Positions 34,836 to 42,152 of a stretch of DNA of 64,000 nucleotides are shown here, piece after piece (within the stretch, counting starts at the first letter, position 1; every line of letters begins with the position of its first letter). Position numbers and translations under genes: made by a program. This stretch comes from Bianquea renquensis (lineage in GTDB: Bacteria > Bacillota > Clostridia > Lachnospirales > Bianqueaceae), in contig NZ_JACRSQ010000009.1 of assembly GCF_014384895.1 (NCBI RefSeq), positions 1 to 64,000 on the forward strand. The letters are read 5' to 3'. The notes beneath the pieces were generated by a model. That model saw nothing but the letters and a program-made list of their open reading frames with translations, was not told the DNA's origin and did not search any database.

Positions 34836-34844
34836 ACTTCACAG
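34824..34844. promoter_or_regulatory. Inverted repeat over the R-M -10 element
   Basis: CTGTGA and TCACAG flank 9 bases and straddle the TATAGT hexamer. This could be an operator through which the methyltransferase or another protein limits expression. Confidence 0.4.
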
Positions 34845-34861
34845 AAGGAGGAGGGGATTTG

Positions 34862-35926
34862 ATGGATAACAATATTGCCGACTCAGAAAAACGATTCCAT
34901 CTTTTCCACGGAAATGTTTCAGAGAAATATAAAGATTGGCCTTCGCCCGATGTGATAATCTCGGATGGAGCTTATGGTGTTAGAGGATTCAGGGGCGATA
35001 CGTCAGACGCATATGAGTTGAGTGAATGGTATCAACCGCATGTTCTGGCATGGGCAAAGGCAGCAAAACCGTCTACAAGTTTGTGGTTCTGGAATACAGA
35101 AGTTGGATGGGCTACAGTTCATCCCCTTCTGCTTGCGACAGGTTGGGAATATGTTCAATTAGCCATATGGGACAAGGGGCTGGCCCATATTGCTGGGAAC
35201 GTTAACGGCCAGACGATACGCCAACTTCCCGTCGTAACTGAAGTATCTGCGCTTTATAGACGTAAAGTATTTCTGGATACTGGCGATGGTCAGACGCTTG
35301 ATGCTAAAGGTTGGCTTCGGGCTGAGTGGCGAAGAAGCGGCTTGCCTATGTCAAAATCAAATGACGCATGTGGAGTCAAGAATGCGGCGACGCGAAAATA
35401 CCTAACTTCGGATTGGTTGTGGTACTGGCCGCCGGGTGAAGCTGTTCAAAAAATGGCTGAATACTGCACGAAGTATGGAGCTCCGACAGATTGGCCCTAT
35501 TTTTCCTTGGACGGAAAACACCCCATAACTGCGGCAGATTGGGATAAGTTGCGTGCAATATGGAATCATAAAAACGGAATTACGAATGTATGGAGCCGTC
35601 CGCCATTGGCAGATTCAGAGCGGCTTAAAGGTACGATGGAGAGAAGCGCACCGCGGACTTATAAGCCCACGAAGCAGTCCGCAGCGCATCTCAACCAGAA
35701 GCCGTTAGACTTGATGCTGACACAGGTTGCTTCAACCACAAATGAAGGGGATATAGTATGGGAACCTTTCGGCGGTCTTGCCACTGGGTCTGTCGCGTCT
35801 GTTCTGCTTGGACGGTATTCATATTCTGCTGAGATAGATGATACATTCTTTGATCTTGCCCTAGCAAGACTGGAAGAAGCCAATGAATATTTCAGAATGA
35901 ACGGGATTTATGAGGGGGTACAGTGA
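34862..35926 (+). CDS. Site-specific DNA methyltransferase, type II R-M
   Basis: This 354-residue enzyme starts at the ATG after GGAGGAGG; a TTG lies one codon earlier. Motif IV is SDGAYG (about residues 34-39), a departure from DPPY/SPPY, followed much later by the AdoMet motif VWEPFGGLATGSVASV (about 300-315). This is the beta-class order with the recognition region between. It modifies an exocyclic amino group (N6-A or N4-C). Its stop overlaps the next gene's start. Confidence 0.85.
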   Translation: MDNNIADSEKRFHLFHGNVSEKYKDWPSPDVIISDGAYGVRGFRGDTSDAYELSEWYQPHVLAWAKAAKPSTSLWFWNTEVGWATVHPLLLATGWEYVQLAIWDKGLAHIAGNVNGQTIRQLPVVTEVSALYRRKVFLDTGDGQTLDAKGWLRAEWRRSGLPMSKSNDACGVKNAATRKYLTSDWLWYWPPGEAVQKMAEYCTKYGAPTDWPYFSLDGKHPITAADWDKLRAIWNHKNGITNVWSRPPLADSERLKGTMERSAPRTYKPTKQSAAHLNQKPLDLMLTQVASTTNEGDIVWEPFGGLATGSVASVLLGRYSYSAEIDDTFFDLALARLEEANEYFRMNGIYEGVQ

Positions 35927-36789
35927 TGCCAGAAAGATATGAATTGCCGGGAGATGACGAGCGTACTTTACTTCGGGAAGGTGTGGTACGGGCTTTAAGG
36001 GCGGTTCCGATGCATTTTACATCCACAATCAACATGGAGGGACTTTCAGCAATCGATCTGTTTGCCCTGAACACCCTATTAGGTGGCGCAATTGAAGAGC
36101 AGACGGTGGCCACTCTAAATGAGACACGTGCGATCTGGGATCCAGAAGGGAGATGGGCCGATTATGAGTTTAAGAGGTATGCTGAGAGTTTTCCAGATGT
36201 TCGTCTCGAGCGTAATGGCGGGGATGCCCCTGTGATAGGCATTGAATTAAAAGGCTGGTATCTTCTTGCTAAAGAAGAAATGCCGTCTTTCCGTTTCCGA
36301 GCCTCTGCAAATGCAATGACAATATGGGATTTGATCGCGGTGTTCCCGTGGTCACTATCGAATGTGATATCTGGCACTCCTATACTGGAATCACCTTATA
36401 TTGAGCAGGCAAAATATGTAGCCGACCTTCGGACCTATTATTGGGAGCATAGAAGCGCGACCGCCAAACCTGTTGATCATGCGGATACTCACCCATATCC
36501 CGATGCAGGCAGTTCATATTCGGATACCGTCCATGATGACAAGGGAGGGAACTTTGGAAGAATTGCCCGCGTACCTGGTCTGATGGATGATTGGATAGAA
36601 GAGGCAATGAAGACCAATCTTGCCGGTATTGAAGCCCGGTGGTGGGTGCGATTCTTGAAACTGTTTGATGAGCGCGGTGACGAGGAAGCGATTCGGATAC
36701 GGTTTGAACGATTGGCACAATCCATAGGTCGGGGGACAGAATGGACGGAGGAAGTCGTCCAACATGTGATGAGGCTTATGGAAATGTGA
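35926..36789 (+). CDS. Type II restriction endonuclease of the PD-(D/E)XK fold
   Basis: This 287-residue protein starts within the methyltransferase stop (TGATG). It shows a PD-x15-ELK pattern: FPD (about 89-91) and GIELKGWYLL (E107, K109). I do not recognise a prototype. Pairing with the methyltransferase and lack of a helicase domain support a type II enzyme. The recognition site is unknown. Confidence 0.8.
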   Translation: MPERYELPGDDERTLLREGVVRALRAVPMHFTSTINMEGLSAIDLFALNTLLGGAIEEQTVATLNETRAIWDPEGRWADYEFKRYAESFPDVRLERNGGDAPVIGIELKGWYLLAKEEMPSFRFRASANAMTIWDLIAVFPWSLSNVISGTPILESPYIEQAKYVADLRTYYWEHRSATAKPVDHADTHPYPDAGSSYSDTVHDDKGGNFGRIARVPGLMDDWIEEAMKTNLAGIEARWWVRFLKLFDERGDEEAIRIRFERLAQSIGRGTEWTEEVVQHVMRLMEM

Positions 36790-36837
36790 GAGGCTCTAAT
36801 GTCCCTGTCCACAGTTACAGCGAGCAATAGTGAATAG

Positions 36838-36873
36838 TGAAATCGGCGGACCACAGCGGTCACGCCGATTTTC
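36838..36873 (+). terminator. Terminator after the R-M operon
   Basis: The stem GAAATCGGCG / CGCCGATTTTC with internal pairing is followed by TTTTC. Confidence 0.75.
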
Positions 36874-36886
36874 ATCATATCCAAAA

Positions 36887-36940
36887 GCAGTCATCAGGGC
36901 GCCTTTCTTGCGGAGGGCGCCTCGACTGCGATCTTTTTTT
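36887..36940 (+). terminator. Second terminator-like hairpin before the YtrA-type operon
   Basis: Arms GCAGTC and GACTGC enclose paired GGCGCC blocks and are followed by GATCTTTTTTT. It insulates the next promoter from upstream transcription. Confidence 0.75.
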
Positions 36941-36951
36941 TAAATACACCA

Positions 36952-36980
36952 TTGACAAATATGTAATTACTGTATATACT
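36952..36980 (+). promoter_or_regulatory. Sigma-A promoter of the GntR-ABC operon
   Basis: TTGACA (36952-36957) and TATACT (36975-36980) are 17 bases apart, 34 bases before the GTG start. Confidence 0.85.
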
Positions 36981-36990
36981 GTTTATATAC
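36972..36990. promoter_or_regulatory. YtrA-like operator
   Basis: GTATATA and TATATAC flank five bases and overlap the -10 hexamer. Autorepression by the GntR protein encoded next is the likely purpose. Confidence 0.55.
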
Positions 36991-37013
36991 AGATGAGCGA
37001 AAGAGGTGACAAG

Positions 37014-37385
37014 GTGAATATCTTCATTGATAATAAAAGCGGTGCGCCGATATACGATCAGATCTATTCCCAGATCAAAAACCAGATCATTAGCGGAACG
37101 CTGCAGGAAGATGAGGCGCTTCCTTCGATTCGAAATCTGGCAAAGGATCTTCGGATCAGCGTGGTGACAACAAAGCGCGCCTACGATGAACTTGAAAAAG
37201 AGGGGTTTATCTATACAGTGGCGGCAAAGGGGTGCTTTGTAGCCCCCAAGAATGTAGAGCTGCTGCGCGAAGAGAATCTAAAAAAGATCGAAGACTATAT
37301 GCGGAAGATTGCGCAGCTAGCCGCATCTTGTAATCTGACAAAGCGGGATATTTTGGAGATGTTCGATATCATTGAGGAGGAGTAA
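37014..37385 (+). CDS. GntR-family regulator, YtrA subfamily
   Basis: The chosen start is a GTG (giving MNIFIDNKSGAPIYDQIYSQ) after AGAGGTGA, giving 123 residues. It has a winged helix (LPSIRNLAKDLRISVVTTKRAYDELEKEGFIYTV) and a short dimerising helix, without a large effector domain. YtrA-type repressors sit at the head of ABC-transporter operons induced by cell-wall antibiotics, as here. Its stop is 3 bases before the ATPase. Confidence 0.92.
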   Translation: MNIFIDNKSGAPIYDQIYSQIKNQIISGTLQEDEALPSIRNLAKDLRISVVTTKRAYDELEKEGFIYTVAAKGCFVAPKNVELLREENLKKIEDYMRKIAQLAASCNLTKRDILEMFDIIEEE

Positions 37386-37388
37386 GCC

Positions 37389-38231
37389 ATGAATGCACTT
37401 GAAATCAAAGGTTTGACTAAATCCTACGGCGGCTTCACGTTGGAACATATCAATTTGGTGCTCCCATGTGGATGTATTATGGGCTTGATCGGTGAGAACG
37501 GAGCAGGTAAGAGTACTACCATCAGACTGATTCTGGACATGATCCGAGGAGACAGTGGAAGCATAACCATTTTGGGAAAAGACAATCAGGATGAAATGAG
37601 GGCGACGAAAGAGGATATCGGCGTTGTCCTGGACGAGGTAGGTTTCCCAGAATGCTTAACCGCAAGACAGGTTCACAACATCATGCGCAATACCTACCAG
37701 AGGTGGGATGAAAACGTATATATTGCATACCTGAATAAACTGGATATCCCCAGGGACAGAGAGTTCAAGGATTTTTCCCGCGGAATGAAGATGAAACTAG
37801 GAATTGCAGTTGCCATGTCGCATCACCCGAAGCTGCTGATTCTCGACGAGGCCACGAACGGGCTGGATCCGGTGGTTCGGGATGAAGTACTGGATATGTT
37901 CAGTGAATTCACAAGGGATGAGACCCATGCTGTCTTGATTTCGTCCCATATTGTCAGCGATCTGGAAAAGATCTGCGACTATATTGCATTTCTGCACAAG
38001 GGAAAACTGTTATTGTGTGAAGAAAAGGATGTGCTTCTGGAGCAGTATGGGATACTCCACTGCACGGCAGAGCAGCTCAGAGAGTTGAACCCGGCTGCAA
38101 TCCGGGGGAAAAAGGAATCGGCCTATGGCGTTGAAGCCATTGTACAGCGGGATGCCATCCCGCCGGGCATGAATATCAGCCCGGTCAGCATTGAGGAACT
38201 GTTTGTGTTCATGGCAAAGGAGGCGAAATAA
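37389..38231 (+). CDS. ABC transporter ATP-binding protein
   Basis: This 280-residue ATPase has Walker A GENGAGKST, the signature FSRGMKMKLGIAVAM, Walker B LLILDEATNGLDP and the H-loop ISSHIVSD. It pairs with the permease directly downstream. The GntR-ATPase-permease set matches the YtrA-type cell-envelope-stress transporters. The exported or sensed substrate is unknown. Confidence 0.93.
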   Translation: MNALEIKGLTKSYGGFTLEHINLVLPCGCIMGLIGENGAGKSTTIRLILDMIRGDSGSITILGKDNQDEMRATKEDIGVVLDEVGFPECLTARQVHNIMRNTYQRWDENVYIAYLNKLDIPRDREFKDFSRGMKMKLGIAVAMSHHPKLLILDEATNGLDPVVRDEVLDMFSEFTRDETHAVLISSHIVSDLEKICDYIAFLHKGKLLLCEEKDVLLEQYGILHCTAEQLRELNPAAIRGKKESAYGVEAIVQRDAIPPGMNISPVSIEELFVFMAKEAK

Positions 38232-38232
38232 G

Positions 38233-38865
38233 ATGAAGGGGTTAATTTTGAAGGATTTCTATATGGCAATGAAATATTGCCGGGTCTATCTCGCGATTAC
38301 AATCATTTTTGCGATTGCGTCTATCTACGGCAACAGTACATTTTTTCTATTCTATCCGGTGCTGATGGCGGGCATCATTCCTGTCAACCTGATCTCCTAC
38401 GATGAAAAGAGCAAGTGGAATGTGTATGTAGGCGCCTTCCCCTATACGCACAGGGAGTTTGTATCGGTGAAGTATATTGTCACCCTGATTTTCTTAGGGA
38501 TCGGCATAGGTTTGATTGCCATTGTGCAGGCTATCCATATGTTCATCTCCGGGGATGTGGATTGGAACTCATACTTCACGATACTCTCCATTCTCCCGGC
38601 GTTAGGCCTGATCCCGCCGTGCATATTGCTGCCTACGGTATTTAAGTTTGGCGTAGAAAAAGGGCGGATCGTATATTTTGCGGTCATTTTGGCTGTCTGT
38701 GGCACATTTGGTGCCCTCGGAGCGCTGAGCCTTGATATCAACACGGGCCAGCTCCTCTCCAATATCGGTTCTTGGTTGATACCAGCGGCGCTTGGCTTAG
38801 GCGGACTGCTCCTCGTGGCTTCCTGGAACCTCTCGACATATCTCTACCAAAGACGAGAGATATAA
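38233..38865 (+). CDS. ABC-2-type permease
   Basis: This 210-residue protein starts at the ATG (MKGLILKDFYMAMKYCR) one base after the ATPase stop, with AAGGAGG inside that gene. It has six predicted membrane helices. It is the membrane partner of the preceding ATPase. Its end adjoins a truncated transposase, so the operon may once have been longer. Confidence 0.88.
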   Translation: MKGLILKDFYMAMKYCRVYLAITIIFAIASIYGNSTFFLFYPVLMAGIIPVNLISYDEKSKWNVYVGAFPYTHREFVSVKYIVTLIFLGIGIGLIAIVQAIHMFISGDVDWNSYFTILSILPALGLIPPCILLPTVFKFGVEKGRIVYFAVILAVCGTFGALGALSLDINTGQLLSNIGSWLIPAALGLGGLLLVASWNLSTYLYQRREI

Positions 38866-38879
38866 GTCCATTCCCGGCG

Positions 38880-39386
38880 ATGGTGAGAAAACTTTTCTTC
38901 GCGCCCGGCGCAACGTCAAAGGACGCGCACGCGCTGGTAAAGAAGATCGGGAAAACGACCTATGTTGTTTTCATAACCGAGAATGACGTGATGGGAAAAG
39001 AGAAACCTTTATATCGGATTGAGCGCTGTATACTGGAAACCGGCGAAAGGTTTGAGGACGGTACGCATATCCTGTATGTGAACGGAGCATACCGCGACGA
39101 ATCGCCAATCGGAAAGTTAATGCACGATTTTTCCTGTACGAATCCATCGGATATGTACTACGGCGTGTTAGCAGACAGGGTAAAATTTTTTAAAGAAAGT
39201 AAGGAGGGAATCGCAGTCATGTGTAAGGCTATGGAAGATATGAGAAACCAAACACTTAAAGAGGGCATGATTAATGTTGCAAAGAGAATGTTAGCTGATG
39301 GTACTTTAACTCTTGAGAAAATTGCCGAATATGCTGGACTTTCTCTTGAGGAAGTAAAGAAGTTAAAAGCAGACAAAACTGCATAA
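38880..39386 (+). pseudogene. N-terminally truncated PD-(D/E)XK nuclease-family transposase
   Basis: About 168 residues match the C-terminal part of Rpn/PDDEXK-family transposases: YVVFITENDVMGK..PLYRIER, GTHILYVNGAYRDESPIGKLMHDFSCTNPSDMYY, then CKAMEDMRNQTLKEGM and a closing AEYAGLSLEEVKKLK. The nuclease core that should precede it is missing, and the reading starts right after the permease gene. It is probably inactive. Confidence 0.75.
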
Positions 39387-39404
39387 CAAGCAATATTTCC
39401 CGCG

Positions 39405-39443
39405 GGCCGAGAATCTGGAAATAGGTTCCCGGCCTTATTTTTA
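39405..39443 (+). terminator. Rho-independent terminator
   Basis: The stem GGCCGAGAA / TTCCCGGCC (one mismatch) is followed by TTATTTTTA. Confidence 0.7.
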
Positions 39444-39514
39444 TGCCTTAAATATAAATACTCCTTTGACAACTCGCGCCCAGATGGACCATGCCATCTG
39501 AATAATTTTGAGGA

Positions 39515-39543
39515 TTGACGGCGCGCATCTCCGGAAGTATAAT
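39515..39543 (+). promoter_or_regulatory. Sigma-A promoter of the bceRS-like genes
   Basis: TTGACG (39515-39520) and TATAAT (39538-39543) are 17 bases apart, 50 bases before the response-regulator ATG. Confidence 0.85.
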
Positions 39544-39593
39544 CAAAGGATAACGGTGCCCGGTTACAGGTGCTGAACTCAAAGGGGGAGGCA

Positions 39594-40265
39594 ATGTATA
39601 AGATATTAATTGTGGAGGATGACAGAGGGATTGCCGAGGCCATCAAGGAACAAGCGAAGATGTGGGATTTACAAGCCCAGTGTGTTCAGAATTTTCGAAA
39701 TGTCCTGGCGGACTTTGCGGACTATGATCCGCATCTTGTGCTGTTGGATATTGCCCTGCCATTTTTTAATGGATATCACTGGTGCAGCGAGATCCGAAAG
39801 GTGTCAAAGGTACCGATCATCTTCATCTCATCGGCATCGGACAATATGAACATCGTCATGGCCATGAATCTCGGGGCCGACGATTTTATTGCTAAGCCCT
39901 TTGATCAGGGCGTCCTCATGGCTAAAATCCAGGCGATGCTGCGCCGTACCTATGATTTTGCGGCGGCCGTTCCGGTTCTGGAGCACAGGGGAGCCCTTTT
40001 GAATACAGGGGACAATACGCTGACCTATGAGGGGGAGCGGATTGATCTGACGAAGAATGAATACCGCATCCTGCTGGCCTTGATGGAGAACAAAGGAAAA
40101 GTGGTAAGCCGGGAAAAACTGATGGAACGTCTTTGGGAAACTGATAGCTTTGTCGATGAAAATACACTGACAGTCAATGTGAACCGCCTTCGAAAGAAGC
40201 TAGACGCCGTGGGACTTACCGAGTTCATCACAACGAAGTTTGGGGTCGGCTATATCATTACCTGA
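39594..40265 (+). CDS. BceR-like response regulator
   Basis: This 223-residue protein starts at the ATG (MYKILIVEDDRGIAEAI) after GGGGGAGG. The receiver has the phospho-acceptor Asp in LVLLDIALPFFNGYHWC and Lys in AKPFDQG. The winged helix ends RLRKKLDAVGLTEFITTKFGVGYII. It is followed at once by a BceS-type kinase and a BceAB-type transporter, and it likely binds the palindrome at 41278-41299. Confidence 0.94.
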   Translation: MYKILIVEDDRGIAEAIKEQAKMWDLQAQCVQNFRNVLADFADYDPHLVLLDIALPFFNGYHWCSEIRKVSKVPIIFISSASDNMNIVMAMNLGADDFIAKPFDQGVLMAKIQAMLRRTYDFAAAVPVLEHRGALLNTGDNTLTYEGERIDLTKNEYRILLALMENKGKVVSREKLMERLWETDSFVDENTLTVNVNRLRKKLDAVGLTEFITTKFGVGYIIT

Positions 40266-40286
40266 CAGCGGAGAAAGGAAATTTGC

Positions 40287-41276
40287 ATGAAATTTTTTGC
40301 TGCCTACTTGAAACAGCGCCGGATGGGAATTGCAGTGTTTGGACTGTGTTGCTTGATTTTCCTCTGCGCTTTTGCGCTGTATCATCTGCCGACAGGCGCC
40401 GTGGGGTACCCGGCCCTTGTCTGCGCGCTGTTGGGCGCGCTCTTTTTTGGCTTTGATCTCCAAAGAGCATACCGCAAGCACCGGCAGCTTTTGGAGATGC
40501 AGAAGCTATCCGCTGAGATGATGGCGGAATTTCCGGCCATCGCTACGCTGGAGGATGCGGACTATCAGCAGATCATTCAGACGCTCCAGGAGGAGCAAAG
40601 GCAACTGGAAAATCAGATGAATCTCCGGTACTCTGATATGGTGGAGTATTATACCATCTGGGCGCATCAGATCAAAACTCCCATCGCCTCCATGCGGCTG
40701 AACCTACAGAACGAAGATTCGGAGTTTTCCCGCAAGATTGCGGAGGATCTCTTTCGGATTGAGCAGTACGTGGATATGGTACTGTGCTACCTACGGCTGG
40801 ATGCAAACTCAACCGACTATGTGATCAAAGACTATAACCTGGATGCCATTGTAAAGCAAGCGGTTAAAAAGTTTGCAAGCCAGTTTATAAAAAGAAAGAT
40901 ACGGCTGGAGTATGAGCCATTGGATACCTGGGTATTAACCGACGAAAAATGGCTGCTCTTTGTCCTGGAGCAGGTGCTTTCCAATGCGCTCAAGTACACA
41001 GAATCTGGGGCGATCACCATCGGGCTGGAAGCGCCCAAAACTCTGTATATTCGGGATACGGGGATCGGCATCGCCCCGGAGGATCTTCCGCGGATCTTTG
41101 AAAAGGGATATACCGGATACAATGGGCGCAGCGACAAGAAGGCCAGTGGTATTGGACTGTATCTGTGCCGGCGGATCTGTGGAAATCTCGGACATACCAT
41201 TACGGCCCATTCTTCTCTGGACAGCGGGACGGTGATCCGCATCCAGTTGGAGAAGAGAAAATTGGAGATGGAATAG
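40287..41276 (+). CDS. BceS-like intramembrane-sensing histidine kinase
   Basis: This 329-residue kinase has two N-terminal membrane helices (about 13-31 and 38-56) with only a tiny loop between them, the mark of kinases that sense through their transporter. The H-box is IWAHQIKTPIASMRL. ATPase motifs include SNALKYTESG and KASGIGLYLCRRIC. Bce kinases are activated by flux through BceAB on peptide attack. Confidence 0.94.
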   Translation: MKFFAAYLKQRRMGIAVFGLCCLIFLCAFALYHLPTGAVGYPALVCALLGALFFGFDLQRAYRKHRQLLEMQKLSAEMMAEFPAIATLEDADYQQIIQTLQEEQRQLENQMNLRYSDMVEYYTIWAHQIKTPIASMRLNLQNEDSEFSRKIAEDLFRIEQYVDMVLCYLRLDANSTDYVIKDYNLDAIVKQAVKKFASQFIKRKIRLEYEPLDTWVLTDEKWLLFVLEQVLSNALKYTESGAITIGLEAPKTLYIRDTGIGIAPEDLPRIFEKGYTGYNGRSDKKASGIGLYLCRRICGNLGHTITAHSSLDSGTVIRIQLEKRKLEME

Positions 41277-41277
41277 A

Positions 41278-41299
41278 CTTCTTACAATTTTGTAAGAAG
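41278..41299. promoter_or_regulatory. BceR-type binding palindrome
   Basis: CTTCTTACAA-TT-TTGTAAGAAG is a perfect 22-base palindrome that contains TTACA-N4-TGTAA, the form reported for BceR boxes. It lies upstream of a TACAAT -10-like hexamer (41351-41356) that lacks a good -35, as expected for an activated promoter. Confidence 0.75.
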
Positions 41300-41387
41300 G
41301 GAAAGGGGAAATGTAAGCCAATTCGATGGCAGCGCATTTCTCCTTTTTGCTACAATATAGGCAGCAAAGGAACAAGGAGGAAGTTTG

Positions 41388-42152
41388 ATGAGCATATTAG
41401 AAGTCAACGGGCTCAAAAAGGTGTACACCACTCGTTTCGGCGGGAATAAGGTGGAAGCTCTCAAGAATGTATCGTTTACCGTGGAGCAAGGCGAGTATGT
41501 GGCGATTATGGGGGAATCCGGTTCTGGAAAAACAACGCTGCTCAATATTCTGGCGGCGCTGGATAAGCCCACCAATGGCATCGTAAGCCTGGATGGGCGA
41601 GACCTCTCGAAAGTCAAGGAGTCTGCTGTCTCTGCTTTCCGCAGGGACAATCTGGGATTTGTATTTCAGGATTTCAATCTGCTGGATACCTTCACACTGG
41701 AGGATAACATCTATCTTCCCTTGGTACTGGCCGGAAAGCATTATACGGAGATGAAGCAGCGCCTGACGCCCATCGCTTCGCAGCTGGGGATTGCGGATAT
41801 CCTGAAGAAGTATCCCTATGAAGTCTCCGGTGGGCAGAAGCAGCGGGCAGCGGTGGCGAGAGCTTTGATTACAAACCCAAGACTGATACTGGCGGACGAA
41901 CCCACCGGGGCGCTGGACTCAAGGGCGACCGATGAGCTTTTGCGGCTTTTTAGTGAAATCAACCGGAAAGGGCAGACCATCCTCATGGTGACCCATTCTG
42001 TAAAAGCAGCCAGCCATGCGGGGCGGGTGCTGTTTATTAAGGATGGAGAGGTGTTTCATCAGATTTATCGGGGTAACAGCACCAATGAACAGCTGTACCA
42101 GAAGATATCCGATACCCTGACGATGTTGGCGACAGGCGGTGACCGGCGATGA
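41388..42152 (+). CDS. BceA-like ABC transporter ATP-binding protein
   Basis: This 254-residue ATPase starts at the ATG (MSILEVNGLKK) after AAGGAGG. It has Walker A GESGSGKTT, Q-loop FQDFNLLD, signature VSGGQKQRAAVARAL and Walker B LILADEPTGALDS. It is a MacB/BceA-type ATPase that powers the long permease encoded next, overlapping it by 4 bases. Confidence 0.94.
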   Translation: MSILEVNGLKKVYTTRFGGNKVEALKNVSFTVEQGEYVAIMGESGSGKTTLLNILAALDKPTNGIVSLDGRDLSKVKESAVSAFRRDNLGFVFQDFNLLDTFTLEDNIYLPLVLAGKHYTEMKQRLTPIASQLGIADILKKYPYEVSGGQKQRAAVARALITNPRLILADEPTGALDSRATDELLRLFSEINRKGQTILMVTHSVKAASHAGRVLFIKDGEVFHQIYRGNSTNEQLYQKISDTLTMLATGGDRR

